A stretch of DNA of 43,979 bases from Clostridia bacterium (GCA_004347685.1 SLTJ01000020.1:1-43979); one strand, 5' to 3'; positions 9,609-19,039 are shown, counted from the first letter of the stretch. Notes: a model not told the origin generated them from the sequence alone. Made by a program: numbers and translations.

Positions 9609-11123
9609 TCACCCCGCCAGGAAGTTTGCTTTGAATTCGCCGATTGCTTTGTTCATCTCGGCTACCAGGTCCTCCGGAATTTCTTTCTTTTCCCGGAGCT
9701 GACGCAGGATTTCCGGGTGGGCCGAGCGCAGGAACTGCAGGTAGTCTTCTTCAAATTTGCGTACCTGCTCTACCGGGAGGTCGTCGAGAAAGCCGTTTAC
9801 GCCGGCGTAGATTACCGCTACTTGTTCTTCCACCGGCATGGGCTGATACTGAACCTGTTTCAAGAGTTCGGTCATGTGTTCGCCTCTGGCCAGGCGGGCC
9901 TGGGTGGCCCGGTCGAGTTCGGAGCCGAACTGGGCGAAGGCGGCCAGCTCTCGGTATTGGGCCAGGTCCAGCCGCAGTCTCCCGGCTACCTGGCGCATGG
10001 CTTTGATCTGGGCGTTGCCGCCTACCCGGGAGACGGAGATGCCTACGTTGATGGCGGGCCGCACCCCGGCATAGAATAGGTCGGGCTCAAGGTAGATCTG
10101 CCCGTCGGTAATGGAGATGACGTTGGTGGGGATGTAAGCGGCTACGTCCCCGGCCTGGGTTTCGATGATGGGAATGGCGGTGAGGGAACCTGGGCCGAGT
10201 TCGTCGCTCAGGTTGGCGGCCCGCTCCAGTAGCCGGGAGTGCAGGTAGAATACATCTCCGGGAAAGGCTTCGCGCCCGGGCGGCCGCCGCAACAGCAGCG
10301 ACATTTCCCGGTAGGCGGCGGCGTGTTTGGATAGGTCGTCGTAGACTAGGAGCACGTCCCGGTGTTCTTCGTACATGAAGTATTCACCCATGGTGCACCC
10401 GGCGTAAGGGGCCAGGTATAGGAGCGGGGCCGGGTCACTGGCGGTGGCGGAGACGATGATGGTGTAGTCCATGGCTCCGGCTTCTTCGAAGCGCTGGAGG
10501 ATGCCGGCTACGGTGGAGGCTTTCTGGCCAATGGCGACGTAGATGCAGATGACGTCCTGATCCTTCTGGTTCAGGATGGTGTCTACCACTAGGGCGGTCT
10601 TGCCCGTCTGCCGGTCGCCGATGATCAATTCGCGCTGTCCCCGGCCGATGGGGATCATGGAATCGACGGCTTTGATCCCGGTCTGCAGGGGGCGGTTGAC
10701 TGGCCGGCGGAAGATTACGCCGGGGGCTTTAAATTCTACCTGGCGGAATTTGTCGGTGCTGACTGGCCCGCGGCCGTCCAGGGGTTCGCCTACCGGGCTG
10801 ACTACCCGGCCGATGAGTCCCGGGCCTACTGGTACCTGGGCTACCCTGCGGGTCCGCCTGACTTCGTCGCCTTCTTTGATGTGGCTGTACGGCCCGAGGA
10901 TAACCACCCCTAGGTTGTCTTCTTCCAGGTTTAAGACCATGCCGTAGACGCTGCCGGGGAATTCCAGCAACTCTCCGGCCATGGCTTGCTCTAGGCCGTA
11001 GACCCGGGCAATGCCATCGCTTACCTGCAGCACTGTCCCTACATCTTCTATTTCTATCTGGGCGGCATAGTGCTCTATTTGGTTCTTGAGGATGGAACTT
11101 ATTTCTTCTGGTCGCAAACTCAA
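9609..11123 (-). CDS. atpA: F1 ATP synthase subunit alpha
   Basis: This is the non-catalytic nucleotide-binding subunit of the F1 head. It has 504 residues, with Walker A at about 169-176 (GDRQTGKT). [27 protein letters not shown] carries the regulatory loop, and the family signature [17 protein letters not shown] follows. It begins [17 protein letters not shown], the membrane-proximal helix that contacts delta. It is in standard operon position after atpH (18 nt gap). Confidence 0.98.
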   Translation of the reverse strand: MSLRPEEISSILKNQIEHYAAQIEIEDVGTVLQVSDGIARVYGLEQAMAGELLEFPGSVYGMVLNLEEDNLGVVILGPYSHIKEGDEVRRTRRVAQVPVGPGLIGRVVSPVGEPLDGRGPVSTDKFRQVEFKAPGVIFRRPVNRPLQTGIKAVDSMIPIGRGQRELIIGDRQTGKTALVVDTILNQKDQDVICIYVAIGQKASTVAGILQRFEEAGAMDYTIIVSATASDPAPLLYLAPYAGCTMGEYFMYEEHRDVLLVYDDLSKHAAAYREMSLLLRRPPGREAFPGDVFYLHSRLLERAANLSDELGPGSLTAIPIIETQAGDVAAYIPTNVISITDGQIYLEPDLFYAGVRPAINVGISVSRVGGNAQIKAMRQVAGRLRLDLAQYRELAAFAQFGSELDRATQARLARGEHMTELLKQVQYQPMPVEEQVAVIYAGVNGFLDDLPVEQVRKFEEDYLQFLRSAHPEILRQLREKKEIPEDLVAEMNKAIGEFKANFLAG

Positions 11124-11141
11124 ATTACTTCACCTCGATGA

Positions 11142-11678
11142 TTAGCCTCCAACCATTTCTGCGCGCAGTCGCTCCAGCCTGGTGCGCAGCGATCCGTCAA
11201 TGACTCGATCGCCGATCTTTACTACCAGGCCGCCGAGCAGCGCGGTATCTACTCGGGCTACTAGCCGCACCTGCCGGCCTAGGCCCCGGCTTAGTTCTGT
11301 TTCCAGGCGCGCTTTTTCTTCCTCGGCCATAGGAACCGCGGCTGTCAATTCGCCTTCTACTATTCCCTGGCTTTCCCGCCAGAGTTTTTGGAAATAGCGT
11401 TCTACCGCGGGTAGGTCCACCTCCCGCCCTTTATCTACTAGGAGGTACAGGAAGTTCAAGGTCAGGGGCGATACTTTCCCCCTGAAGAGTTGCGTGATGC
11501 TCTCCTTTTTCTCTTCGCGCCCTATCCGCTTGCTGTTCAGGAACGCGGCCATTTCCGGTACGGTGGCGGCCAGATTGGCTATCTGGTCCAGTTCTACGGC
11601 TACTTGGGCGCTTTCTCCTTTTTCCTGGGCCAGCTCAAAGAGGGCCCGGGCGTAACGCTTGCCTACCTGCCCGTTCAT
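11142..11678 (-). CDS. atpH: F1 ATP synthase subunit delta
   Basis: This stator subunit links F1 to the b subunits. The 178-residue protein starts GKRYARALFELAQEKG, the family opening. It has the mid-section FLYLLVDKGREVDLPAVERYF and a C-terminal beta domain ending KIGDRVIDGSLRTRLERLR. Its start overlaps the stop of atpF by 4 nt (ATGA), which implies translational coupling. Confidence 0.97.
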   Translation of the reverse strand: MNGQVGKRYARALFELAQEKGESAQVAVELDQIANLAATVPEMAAFLNSKRIGREEKKESITQLFRGKVSPLTLNFLYLLVDKGREVDLPAVERYFQKLWRESQGIVEGELTAAVPMAEEEKARLETELSRGLGRQVRLVARVDTALLGGLVVKIGDRVIDGSLRTRLERLRAEMVGG

Positions 11679-12181
11679 TGCAGTTTCCCTGCCCCGGCGA
11701 TAAATTCTTCTACTAGCCTCTGGTGGTCTGCGGCTGTTATCTCCCGCTCCAGCACCTTGCTTGCGGCCATCACGGTCAGGGCCGCTGCTTCGGCACGGAT
11801 CTGAGCGATGGCCTGGGTCCGGCTGGCTTCTATCTCGTTCTTGGCCCGGGCTAGGATTTTGTCAGCTTCCTGCCGGGCTGCTGCCACTGTCTCTTCCCGC
11901 AGGCTGTCTCCAGCCTTTTTGGCTTGCTCGATTATTCCCTGGGCTTCGGCCCGGGCTCCGGCAAGTTGCGCCTGGTACTGGCTCAGGAGGGTGGTTGCTT
12001 CTTCCCTGGCTCTGGCCGCTTCTGCCAGCCCGCCTTCGATGCGGTGCTCCCGCTCGGCTACCATCTGGGTGATGGGTTTGTAAAGGATAAAGTAAAGCAG
12101 TACGGCGACAATGACTAGGTTGATGACTTGAAATAGGAAGGTCCATCCGTTAAAGTTTAAGGCCGCAAAAATACCTTCCAA
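11675..12181 (-). CDS. atpF: Fo ATP synthase subunit b
   Basis: This is the peripheral stalk. The 168-residue protein has one N-terminal membrane span (about residues 11-33, FLFQVINLVIVAVLLYFILYK). A long charged, Ala-rich helix of right-handed coiled-coil type follows to the end. It is preceded by a 108-nt gap after atpE that can fold into a hairpin (12232-12278), and it overlaps atpH by 4 nt. Confidence 0.97.
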   Translation of the reverse strand: MEGIFAALNFNGWTFLFQVINLVIVAVLLYFILYKPITQMVAEREHRIEGGLAEAARAREEATTLLSQYQAQLAGARAEAQGIIEQAKKAGDSLREETVAAARQEADKILARAKNEIEASRTQAIAQIRAEAAALTVMAASKVLEREITAADHQRLVEEFIAGAGKLQ

Positions 12182-12231
12182 AGTAAAAAGCGACCTCCCT
12201 TCCGCCCTAGAACTTGAGGTGGGAAGATGGT

Positions 12232-12278
12232 GCCGGGGGGCAGGCCTGAACTGAAGCTTGGCCTGGCGGTGCCCCGGC
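12232..12278. repeat. Inverted repeat between atpE and atpF
   Basis: GCCGGGG (12232-12238) pairs with CCCCGGC (12272-12278), and AGGCC (12242-12246) pairs with GGCCT (12260-12264), giving a two-part GC-rich hairpin. No T-run follows. It could protect an atpE-containing transcript end and help c be made in excess over b; this is inference. Confidence 0.5.
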
Positions 12279-12289
12279 CCTAGCCTGTC

Positions 12290-12520
12290 TTACAGCTTGG
12301 TCCACATTAAGATGGCGATAACGAAGGTAAAGAGCGTTAAGGCTTCCATAAAGGCCAGAGCCAAAAGCAACGTGGTCCTGATGTCCCCTGATGCTTCGGG
12401 CTGCCGGGCTATACCTTCCATCGCCCCGGCTGCGGCGTTGCCCTGGCCTAGAGCCGAACCCAGGGCCGCCAGCCCCATGGCAATCCCTACACCGATAAAG
12501 CCGAGATCCACCTTTTTCAC
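12290..12520 (-). CDS. atpE: Fo ATP synthase subunit c
   Basis: The rotor-ring subunit has 76 residues in two membrane helices joined by the polar ARQPEASGD loop. The ion-binding carboxylate is Glu59 in [10 protein letters not shown]. The helix-1 Gln of the GQG motif, one of the Na+ ligands in sodium-driven rings, is present. However, the residues after Glu59 are Ala-Leu where Na+-type rings have Ser-Thr, so a proton-driven ring is the better guess. It sits between atpB and atpF. Confidence 0.97.
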   Translation of the reverse strand: MKKVDLGFIGVGIAMGLAALGSALGQGNAAAGAMEGIARQPEASGDIRTTLLLALAFMEALTLFTFVIAILMWTKL

Positions 12521-12554
12521 CCCCTTAACTCGTAACTCGCACCTCGGAACGTTA

Positions 12555-13244
12555 CTAGTGCCCTGCTGTGCGCACCTGGATGTAGGTGATGGTCAGCAGG
12601 GTGAATACAAAAGCCTGGATAAAGCCCATCAGTACCCCCAGCAACTGAATGGCCGTTGGCACTACCAGGGGGACCAGGATGGCCATGATGGTGACCACCA
12701 TCTCTTCGCCAAACATGTTGCCAAAGAGACGGAGGGAAAGCGAAACCGGTTTGACTAATTCTTCAATGAGGTTTAACGGGGCCAGCATCAGGCTTGGTGA
12801 CAGGTACCCGTGGATATATTTGCCTATCCCCGTCTCGGCTATGCCGATGATCTGTACCAGGATGATGGTGGTGACGCCAAAGGCGGCGGTGGTGCTCAGG
12901 TCCATGGTGGGCGGCTTCATGCCGGGTATGAGCCAGGAGAGGTTGAGGAACAGGATGAAGATGAATAGGGTGCCGACCAGCGGCAGGTATCGCCGCCCGT
13001 GTTTTCCCAGCATGGCATCGGTCTGGCCCAGGATAAATTCTACGGCTATCTCGGGCAGGTGCTGCCAGCCCCGGGGCACGAGCTCGAGCCTGCGCGTGGC
13101 TATCAAGGCTATGAGCACCAGCACGGCCATGATGATCCAGGTGTTGACTACGGTGCTCATGACTGGGATGTGCCCCAGGTAGAATACCGGGTGTGGCGAG
13201 AGGTGCTCCATTATCCCCGCTAGTTGTTCCATACTGCCGCCCAT
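12555..13244 (-). CDS. atpB: Fo ATP synthase subunit a
   Basis: This polytopic membrane subunit carries the proton half-channels. The 229-residue product has about five or six hydrophobic spans. It contains the key block [19 protein letters not shown] with the essential Arg, followed by the conserved C-terminal [12 protein letters not shown] helix. Its ribosome site CAAGGGGGTTAAG precedes the start at 13244. It follows atpI after a 91-nt gap with no recognised gene. Confidence 0.97.
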   Translation of the reverse strand: MGGSMEQLAGIMEHLSPHPVFYLGHIPVMSTVVNTWIIMAVLVLIALIATRRLELVPRGWQHLPEIAVEFILGQTDAMLGKHGRRYLPLVGTLFIFILFLNLSWLIPGMKPPTMDLSTTAAFGVTTIILVQIIGIAETGIGKYIHGYLSPSLMLAPLNLIEELVKPVSLSLRLFGNMFGEEMVVTIMAILVPLVVPTAIQLLGVLMGFIQAFVFTLLTITYIQVRTAGH

Positions 13245-13335
13245 GTTCTTAACCCCCTTGAAATATGTACCTCAAGGCCGGCAACAGTCTCCTGGAAGCC
13301 GCCCTGGGCCGGGCACCACACAGGAGTATAAACTC

Positions 13336-13695
13336 TTATAGCACCATCTGATTACGGCCGCCCGGCCGGATAAAATCAAAAATCGAACTGAACATCTGCA
13401 CGCTCAGGCCCACGGCCATCCCGAAGAGAAACTCCACCCCGCCGGCCAGCGAAACTAATAACACGGCTATGGATATGGCCAGGCGCAACAAAGCCCGCCG
13501 CATGAAAATGTTCTGCATCTGCCTGGGGGTGAGCCCGGGTCTGTCCCCCACCACGCTGGCCACCAGCCAGAAATTAAACAGACTCACCGGCAGCCCGGCA
13601 ACTACCCCGACTGCGGCCCGGGGGAAACCCGCAAGGGCCGCCACCACTATAAATATTGCGGCCACAAGCGCCATCCGGGACATCCTCAATTTCAC
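13336..13695 (-). CDS. atpI: AtpI-like ATP synthase accessory membrane protein
   Basis: The 119-residue protein has four hydrophobic spans and the family's small Gly/Ala-rich first helix pair. AtpI-type proteins assist c-ring assembly or Mg2+ supply. Its start overlaps the stop of the upstream AtpZ-like gene by 4 nt. Position at the head of the atp operon supports the call; the sequence alone is only weakly diagnostic. Confidence 0.75.
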   Translation of the reverse strand: MKLRMSRMALVAAIFIVVAALAGFPRAAVGVVAGLPVSLFNFWLVASVVGDRPGLTPRQMQNIFMRRALLRLAISIAVLLVSLAGGVEFLFGMAVGLSVQMFSSIFDFIRPGGRNQMVL

Positions 13696-14021
13696 CTTTT
13701 CTTCCCCCGTCCTGTGAGCACGTTCAGCTCATCAAGAAGGCTCTTAAAAGACAGCCCGATGGCCACCAGCATGCCGCTCAAGGCAAACAGGGGAAAACTC
13801 CCCACGCGGCCATCCAGCCATCTCCCGCCATAAAACCCCAGCAGCATGGTGACAGTCAGGGTAAGGCCAAAAGAAATTGCCAGGTTGAGATACCGGGCGG
13901 CTGAGACATATCCCTCGCCGCTGCGGCCGCCTTCATTCTCCTTATGCCTGTTCTTTCGGTTCTCACCGCCGTCCGGCCGGTCCCGCGCATCCATATTCTC
14001 CCCAACCTCTGCCGGTCCCAC
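13692..14021 (-). CDS. AtpZ/AtpI-family membrane protein
   Basis: The protein has a hydrophilic, charged N-terminus (about 45 residues). Two membrane spans follow, with LNLAISFGLTLTVTMLLGFYGGRWLDGRVGSFPLFALSGMLVAIGLSF as the core seen in short pieces: the GGRWLD turn between the helices is the AtpZ family mark. AtpZ and AtpI act together as small assembly or transport factors of the ATP synthase. I prefer the GTG at 14019-14021 because AGGAGGGG lies 9 nt upstream; an ATG at 13994 is the alternative. It is the first gene of the atp operon. The 277 nt between it and mnaA show no clear promoter. Confidence 0.75.
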   Translation of the reverse strand: MGPAEVGENMDARDRPDGGENRKNRHKENEGGRSGEGYVSAARYLNLAISFGLTLTVTMLLGFYGGRWLDGRVGSFPLFALSGMLVAIGLSFKSLLDELNVLTGRGKKR

Positions 14022-14298
14022 AAAAAAGCTCCCCTCCTGGTAAGCTCGCGGCCTGACACCCAAGACTTAGAGGAGCCCGAGAAGTAGATGTTCCGCCACC
14101 CTTTCGGGCCTGAGCGTGCTTGCGATCGGCCACCCGTGGCCAACCCTGGCGCTGCAGCCCATCTCCAGCGCGGCCCGCTGCCAGACCCTGCCGCCCCGGG
14201 AACTTTGGCCACACCCACCGAGCAGAGACGAAAACCGGCAGGTCACGCAAAGTTACGCAACCCTACCCTGTATTCGCTACTTGCAGGCAAAATCCTGC

Positions 14299-15450
14299 TT
14301 AGGAATCAAATTCCTCCGGCGGCTGGGGAGAAAACTCCCAGTAGTAGGCCAATGCATGGCAAATCCTGGATACGGCCTTACCGTCACCATATGGATTTAC
14401 GGCCCGCGCCATTTGCTGGTAAAGATTATCATCCTCTAGCAATTCACTGACCCCGGCGACAATATTCTCCTGGCGGCTACCTACCAATTTCACCGTTCCG
14501 GCCGCCACCGCCTCCGGCCGCTCGGTCACTTCCCGCAATACCAATACCGGCTTGCCCAGGGCCGGCGCCTCTTCCTGCAGCCCTCCAGAATCGGTAAGTA
14601 CCAGGTGGCAACGGGCCATAACGTTGACAAAGGGGGCGTACTCCAGGGGTTCTATCAGGTGCACGCGCGGCACACCGTGAAGTATGGCCCGCACCTGCTG
14701 CCTGAGGCGGGGGTTCTTGTGCACTGGAAAGATTATCTCCACATCCGGGTAGCGACATACCACTTCTCGCAGGGCGGTAAAGATGTCCTCCATGGGAGCG
14801 CCCCAATTCTCGCGCCGGTGGGCCGTTATCAGGATGACCCGGCGGGAAAAATTCACGCCGTCTAGTTCCGGTTCGGTAAAATGATAATCAGGCTGCACCA
14901 CGCTCAAAAGGGCATCAATCACCGTATTGCCGGTGACGTTAATCCTCTCAGCCGGCACGCCCTCGGCCAGCAGGTTTTCCCGCGTCCGCTGGGTAGGGCA
15001 GAAATGCAGGTCTCCCAGTACCCCTACCAGGTGGCGGTTGATTTCCTCGGGAAAAGGCGCATACTTGCAGTACGTGCGCAGGCCGGCCTCCACGTGGGCC
15101 ACGGGGGTGCGGCTGTAAAAGGCAGCCAGGGCCGCGGCCATGGTGGTGGTGGTATCCCCATGCACCAGCACCATATCCGGCCTTTCTTCGCGGATCACGG
15201 CGCTCACTCCCTCCAGGGCTCGTACGGTTACCTGTGCCAGGTCCTGCTCGGCCTGCATGATGTTGAGGTCATAATCCGGGGAGATCTGGAAAAGCTGCAA
15301 TACCTGATCCAGCATTTCCCGGTGCTGGGCGGTCACGGCTACTTTTATGGTAAAGGGAAACCTTTTATCACCCAGGGATTTGACCAGCGGCGCCATCTTG
15401 ATCGCCTCTGGCCGGGTACCGAAAACTGCCAGTAATTTTACCTGCGACAA
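14299..15450 (-). CDS. mnaA: UDP-N-acetylglucosamine 2-epimerase (non-hydrolysing)
   Basis: The enzyme interconverts UDP-GlcNAc and UDP-ManNAc for teichoic acid or other envelope polymer synthesis. The protein begins KLLAVFGTRPEAIKMAPLV and contains VHGDTTTTMAAALAAFY, VAHVEAGLRT, ITAHRRENWG and DSGGLQEEAPALGKPVLVLR, all family signatures. The TTG at 15448-15450 is chosen because GGGAGG lies 8 nt upstream and the family N-terminus begins there; a longer reading adds ten atypical residues. It lies just upstream of the atp operon, as in Bacillus. Confidence 0.96.
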   Translation of the reverse strand: MSQVKLLAVFGTRPEAIKMAPLVKSLGDKRFPFTIKVAVTAQHREMLDQVLQLFQISPDYDLNIMQAEQDLAQVTVRALEGVSAVIREERPDMVLVHGDTTTTMAAALAAFYSRTPVAHVEAGLRTYCKYAPFPEEINRHLVGVLGDLHFCPTQRTRENLLAEGVPAERINVTGNTVIDALLSVVQPDYHFTEPELDGVNFSRRVILITAHRRENWGAPMEDIFTALREVVCRYPDVEIIFPVHKNPRLRQQVRAILHGVPRVHLIEPLEYAPFVNVMARCHLVLTDSGGLQEEAPALGKPVLVLREVTERPEAVAAGTVKLVGSRQENIVAGVSELLEDDNLYQQMARAVNPYGDGKAVSRICHALAYYWEFSPQPPEEFDS

Positions 15451-15645
15451 GAAATTGCCTCCCTGACCTAATGTCTCCAACTTGCCGCCGTGTTACAATG
15501 GTAATAACCAGGATGCCGTGGAGGGATACGCATGGAGGACAAGGCGCCACACGCTGAAACAATAACCCACGAAAGCTTTCCCTGCAGGTTCTTATACACA
15601 TAGACAACCGGATTGATAATCTGCGTCATGAAATGAATGACCGGT

Positions 15646-15987
15646 TCAACTTGCTGCTTCATTAGTCGGGGTATCGGTAGAGAGATATCCTTTGCAGACC
15701 AGCTTTCGGATATGCTCCTCGACCGCGGCCTCGATGTCCACGCCATAATGCTCCTCCAGCACGAACATCATGGAAATGGCCGTCTGGGCCACGTCCAAGA
15801 GTTCCCTGGTGATCAGGTGCAGCACTTCCTGGGGAGGTATTTCCACCGGCTCCCCGTTTAGTCCCCGCGCCTTGCCGATGGCCTCGGCCAGCTCGCCTGC
15901 CTCTTCCATCAGCTTGAGGGCTGTCGATTCCATGGTCGGCGTAAGTCTGTCCAGACGGGGCAGGGCAATGATTTTCTCCCGCCTCAA
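15646..15987 (-). CDS. MazG-like nucleotide pyrophosphohydrolase family protein
   Basis: The 113-residue protein has the MazG-type helical core. MEEAGELAEAIGKARG (about 27-42) gives the first metal-binding EExxE-like group, and ITRELLDVAQTAISMMF (about 59-75) gives the second E-x-x-D group. Such enzymes hydrolyse NTPs or dNTPs as house-cleaning or in nucleotide-pool control. It sits 17 nt behind comEB, so a shared role in dNTP metabolism is plausible. The exact substrate cannot be read from the sequence. Confidence 0.78.
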   Translation of the reverse strand: MRREKIIALPRLDRLTPTMESTALKLMEEAGELAEAIGKARGLNGEPVEIPPQEVLHLITRELLDVAQTAISMMFVLEEHYGVDIEAAVEEHIRKLVCKGYLSTDTPTNEAAS

Positions 15988-16004
15988 AACATCCCTCCTC
16001 CCCT

Positions 16005-16466
16005 CTAACCACTAACCTCCGATTGTAAAGACAGCGACACCAACGGAATATTCGCCTCAGCCAGGATCTCCCGGGCCATGGGGTCCGGGTAGGCCTCTCC
16101 CGCGTAAATCTTCTCTATCCTGGCGTTAACAAGAATTTTGGCACACACGGAACAGGGCGCATGAGTGATGTAAGCCGTGGCCCCGGCAATGCTTACCCCG
16201 TAGATTGCCGCCTGGATAACGGCGTTTTGCTCCGCATGGAGTCCCCGACAGAGTTCATGCCTTTCGCCGGCCGGAACCCCCAGCTCTTCCCGCAGGCAGC
16301 CCACCTGGCTGCAGTGGGCCAACCCCGTTGGCGCCCCATTGTAGCCAGTAGCGAGAATGCGCCTGTCCCGTACCAGCAGCGCCCCCACCTGGCGGCGCAG
16401 GCAGGTGGAACGCCGGGCTACGGTAAAGGCAATTTGCATGAAGTAAACGTCCCAGGAAGGGCGCAT
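16005..16466 (-). CDS. comEB: dCMP/deoxycytidylate deaminase family (ComEB-like)
   Basis: This zinc-dependent deaminase converts dCMP to dUMP for thymidylate synthesis. The 153-residue product has the catalytic HAEQNA motif (His77, Glu79) and the second zinc block APCSVCAK (Cys105, Cys108), plus an extra Cys/His cluster (HCSQVGC near 51-57) like that of the allosteric dCMP deaminases. The last codons (SEVSG, then TAG) run into a GGTTAG-type repeat unit similar to that at the end of glyA. It is cotranscribed with the MazG-like gene. Confidence 0.92.
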   Translation of the reverse strand: MRPSWDVYFMQIAFTVARRSTCLRRQVGALLVRDRRILATGYNGAPTGLAHCSQVGCLREELGVPAGERHELCRGLHAEQNAVIQAAIYGVSIAGATAYITHAPCSVCAKILVNARIEKIYAGEAYPDPMAREILAEANIPLVSLSLQSEVSG

Positions 16467-16539
16467 CCATCATCCCGTCCATCTGTTCGAAAGGATACGG
16501 CATGTTAGACATGCTAGTTGAGTGCTGGGTTCCTACGAG

Positions 16540-16581
16540 CTCCAACCTCCAACCTCTAACCTCCAACCTCTAACCTCCAAC
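16540..16581. repeat. Heptanucleotide tandem repeat at the end of glyA
   Basis: Six perfect or one-base-variant units of CTCCAAC/CTCTAAC run head to tail (minus strand GTTGGAG/GTTAGAG). The glyA stop codon (16570-16572) is formed by the repeat, whose units encode the last Val-Gly-Gly residues. Related single units occur after comEB (about 16005-16015) and before the first chromate-transporter gene (about 22683-22697). Confidence 0.85.
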
Positions 16582-17820
16582 CTCCGCCTTTTCAGGATAC
16601 AGGGGAAAGGCTTCACACAGTTCCTGAACCAGCTTCCTGGCCGCCTCCTCGTGCCCTGTTAAGGCCAGATCCACCGCCTCCGCCACCCTTTGCACCGCCG
16701 GGCCATCCATCCCCCTGGTGGTGATAGCCGGCGTCCCCAGGCGCACCCCGCTGGTAACCGCCGGTTTTTCCGGATCAAACGGAATGGCGTTCTTGTTTAC
16801 CGTGATGCCAGCGGCGTCCAGCATCTTTTCTGCCCGGTCCCCGGTAAGCCCTTTGTTGCCCAAATCTACCAGGAGCATGTGGTTATCCGTGCCGCCGGCC
16901 ACCAGGCGGTAGCCCCGCTGCTGCAATGCCTCGGCCAGAATACGGGCATTGGCCACCACCCGCTGCTGGTAGGTGCGGAAGGCAGCGGTGGCCGCCTCTT
17001 TAAAACATACCGCCTTGGCGGCGATGACGTGCATCAGCGGCCCCCCCTGAGTGCCGGGAAAAACAGCCTTGTCAATGGCCGGTCCCAAACCAGCCGTACT
17101 GAGAACAAAACCGCCCCGCGGGCCCCGCAGCGTCTTGTGCGTGGTGCTGGTGACGATCTGGGCGTACGGTACCGGGCTGGGGTGTAGGCCGCCGGCGATC
17201 AGGCCGGCGATATGGGCCATATCCACCATGAGGATGGCCCCCACCTCAGCCGCAATAGCGGCAAAGGCAGCAAAATCAATTGTACGGGGGTAAGCGCTGT
17301 AGCCGGAGACGATAACCTTGGGCCGGTGGAGCCGGGCCAGCCGTCTTACTTCATCGTAATCAATGGTCTCGGTCTCCCTGGTAACGCCATAAACCACAAA
17401 ACGGTAGTAGCGGCCGGAAAAATTCACCGCGCTGCCGTGGGTCAAATGCCCTCCGTGGGCCAGATCCATGCCCATGACCGTGTCTCCAGGCTGGAGCACC
17501 GCAGCATAGGCCGCCATATTCGCCTGGGCGCCGGAGTGGGGTTGAACGTTGGCATGGTCGGCGCCGAATAGTTCCTTAGCCCGCCGGATGGCCAGGCTCT
17601 CCACCACATCCACAAACTCGCACCCGCCGTAATACCGCCGCCCTGGATAGCCCTCCGCATACTTGTTGGTGAGGATGGAACCCTGGGCCTGCATTACCGC
17701 CAGGCTGGTAAAATTCTCGGAAGCTATCAACTCCAGGTGTGAATCCTGACGATCAGCCTCGGCCCTGATGGCTCGGGCAATCTCGGGATCAATCGCCTCT
17801 ACTTCGTTCAATGACCGCAT
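16570..17820 (-). CDS. glyA: Serine hydroxymethyltransferase
   Basis: This PLP enzyme interconverts serine and glycine with tetrahydrofolate and feeds one-carbon metabolism. It has 416 residues, with the PLP lysine Lys229 in [14 protein letters not shown]. [15 protein letters not shown], [15 protein letters not shown] and [14 protein letters not shown] are as expected for the family. The start overlaps the rpiB stop by 13 nt, implying coupling. The C-terminus (AEVGG) is made by a heptanucleotide repeat and so may vary between strains. Confidence 0.98.
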   Translation of the reverse strand: MRSLNEVEAIDPEIARAIRAEADRQDSHLELIASENFTSLAVMQAQGSILTNKYAEGYPGRRYYGGCEFVDVVESLAIRRAKELFGADHANVQPHSGAQANMAAYAAVLQPGDTVMGMDLAHGGHLTHGSAVNFSGRYYRFVVYGVTRETETIDYDEVRRLARLHRPKVIVSGYSAYPRTIDFAAFAAIAAEVGAILMVDMAHIAGLIAGGLHPSPVPYAQIVTSTTHKTLRGPRGGFVLSTAGLGPAIDKAVFPGTQGGPLMHVIAAKAVCFKEAATAAFRTYQQRVVANARILAEALQQRGYRLVAGGTDNHMLLVDLGNKGLTGDRAEKMLDAAGITVNKNAIPFDPEKPAVTSGVRLGTPAITTRGMDGPAVQRVAEAVDLALTGHEEAARKLVQELCEAFPLYPEKAEVGG

Positions 17821-18263
17821 CTATACTTCTCCTCTATGGCAGTTATTTTTTCTACCCGCCGAGCGTGGCGACCACCGGCAAAGCTTGCATCCAGGAAGAC
17901 CTTTACAACCTCCAGGGCCAGCCCCGGGCCCACTACCCGTTGGCCTAGGGTCAGGACATTGGCATTGTTATGCTCTCGGGCCGACCTGGCGCTGAAGGTA
18001 TCGTGGCAGCAGACCGCCCTCACCCCGGCCACCTTGTTCGCCGCGATACATACCCCCAGCCCGGTACCGCAAACCAGGATGCCGTAATCGAAGCTGCCGC
18101 CGGACACCGCCTGGGCCACCGCCAAGGCATAGTCCGGGTAATCTACGGCTTCCTGGCTAAAGGTCCCAAAATCCTGGTGAGCGATACCCTGCCCCTGCAA
18201 ATACTCCTTGATCGCCGCTTTTAAATCGTATCCCGCATGGTCACTGCCCAATGCTACCCGCAC
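17808..18263 (-). CDS. rpiB: Ribose-5-phosphate isomerase B
   Basis: The enzyme interconverts ribose-5-phosphate and ribulose-5-phosphate in the pentose phosphate pathway. The 151-residue protein has the family opening [15 protein letters not shown], the VDYPDYA block, the catalytic [19 protein letters not shown] segment and [14 protein letters not shown]. It lies between ywlE and glyA as in Bacillus (ywlF). It overlaps glyA by 13 nt. Confidence 0.97.
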   Translation of the reverse strand: MRVALGSDHAGYDLKAAIKEYLQGQGIAHQDFGTFSQEAVDYPDYALAVAQAVSGGSFDYGILVCGTGLGVCIAANKVAGVRAVCCHDTFSARSAREHNNANVLTLGQRVVGPGLALEVVKVFLDASFAGGRHARRVEKITAIEEKYRCGH

Positions 18264-18384
18264 CGACTACGCCCCCACGGCAAGGATCTCACGAGGACGG
18301 CTTGTCCGGCGAAACCTTCAGGCCGGCCCCCAACGTGGCTATTATACCCCATACACCCTTCCCTGCCAAGAACCGGCATGAGTT

Positions 18385-19023
18385 TCACCCGTCTGGCCTT
18401 GCCCCTTCCTCCAGGAAACGGCGCAAGGCCCGCGTAACCTCCTGTTGCAGTTCGGCCGCGCACCGCCGGTACTCGTCCAGACCACAGCCAATGGGGTCGG
18501 GAATATCCATATCCCCCAGCTCTGCCTCCAGGTGCCGCAGTTCGCCGGTAAGGGAACGAACAAGCTCCTCCCGGTTTTTCCCGGAATGATCCCCGGAATT
18601 CTCCCCCTCTGTCCCCCGCTCCACCCTGGCTACGGCGGCGGCCAGTTCCAAAAGCCTTGCTTCCAGGTCCGCCAGGGTCTTACGGCCGGCGTACTCCTTG
18701 AGGGTGAAGGTCCGGCCCCTGGCCTCAGGTACCAGGCGCTCCACGTCTTTCTTATGCATCCGGGTCATGGTGAGGATCAGGTCGGCTTCCCTGGCCAGTT
18801 CAGGGGTCAGGGGACAGGCGCGGTGGGGCTGGAGGTCGGCGCCCAATTCGGCGGCCGCAGCAATGGCTTCCGGCGTCGCCGGCACTCCGATCTGGGCCGC
18901 CGTGCCGGCCGAAGACACAACTATGTCCTCCCGGCCCCAGGACCGGAGGACTTCCCGGGCCAGCCCCGCCGCCATGCCGCTGCGGCAGGTGTTTCCTGTA
19001 CAGACAAAGAGAATCTTCTTCAC
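18385..19023 (-). CDS. ywlE: Low-molecular-weight phosphatase, likely protein-arginine phosphatase (YwlE-like)
   Basis: The P-loop FVCTGNTCRSGMA at the N-terminus is that of LMW phosphatases. The Thr in TGNT is the residue that favours phospho-arginine over phospho-tyrosine in Bacillus YwlE, and the gene lies in the same sua5-mntP-ywlE-rpiB order. The general acid is in MDIPDPIG. The protein is about 212 residues, longer than the usual 150. The extra length is an acidic helical insert (about residues 125-168, EGENSGDHSGKNREEL in part) before the general-acid loop. GTG at 19021-19023 is chosen as start: GGGGAGG lies 6 nt upstream and it begins MKKILFVCTGN. Confidence 0.85.
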   Translation of the reverse strand: MKKILFVCTGNTCRSGMAAGLAREVLRSWGREDIVVSSAGTAAQIGVPATPEAIAAAAELGADLQPHRACPLTPELAREADLILTMTRMHKKDVERLVPEARGRTFTLKEYAGRKTLADLEARLLELAAAVARVERGTEGENSGDHSGKNREELVRSLTGELRHLEAELGDMDIPDPIGCGLDEYRRCAAELQQEVTRALRRFLEEGARPDG

Positions 19024-19039
19024 CGCCATCCTCCCCAAA

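Noticed and set aside
15533-15604. Short plus-strand frame with GGAGGG before an ATG (about 23 residues, MEDKAPHAETITHE...)
   Set aside because: It is too short and isolated, with no conserved feature; the ribosome-like site is probably chance.
15468-15735. Possible small minus-strand protein after the MazG-like gene (starts MKQQVEPVIHFMTQIINPVV)
   Set aside because: The first half looks plausible and overlaps the MazG-like gene end. There is no ribosome site and the second half reads like random sequence, so it was left out.
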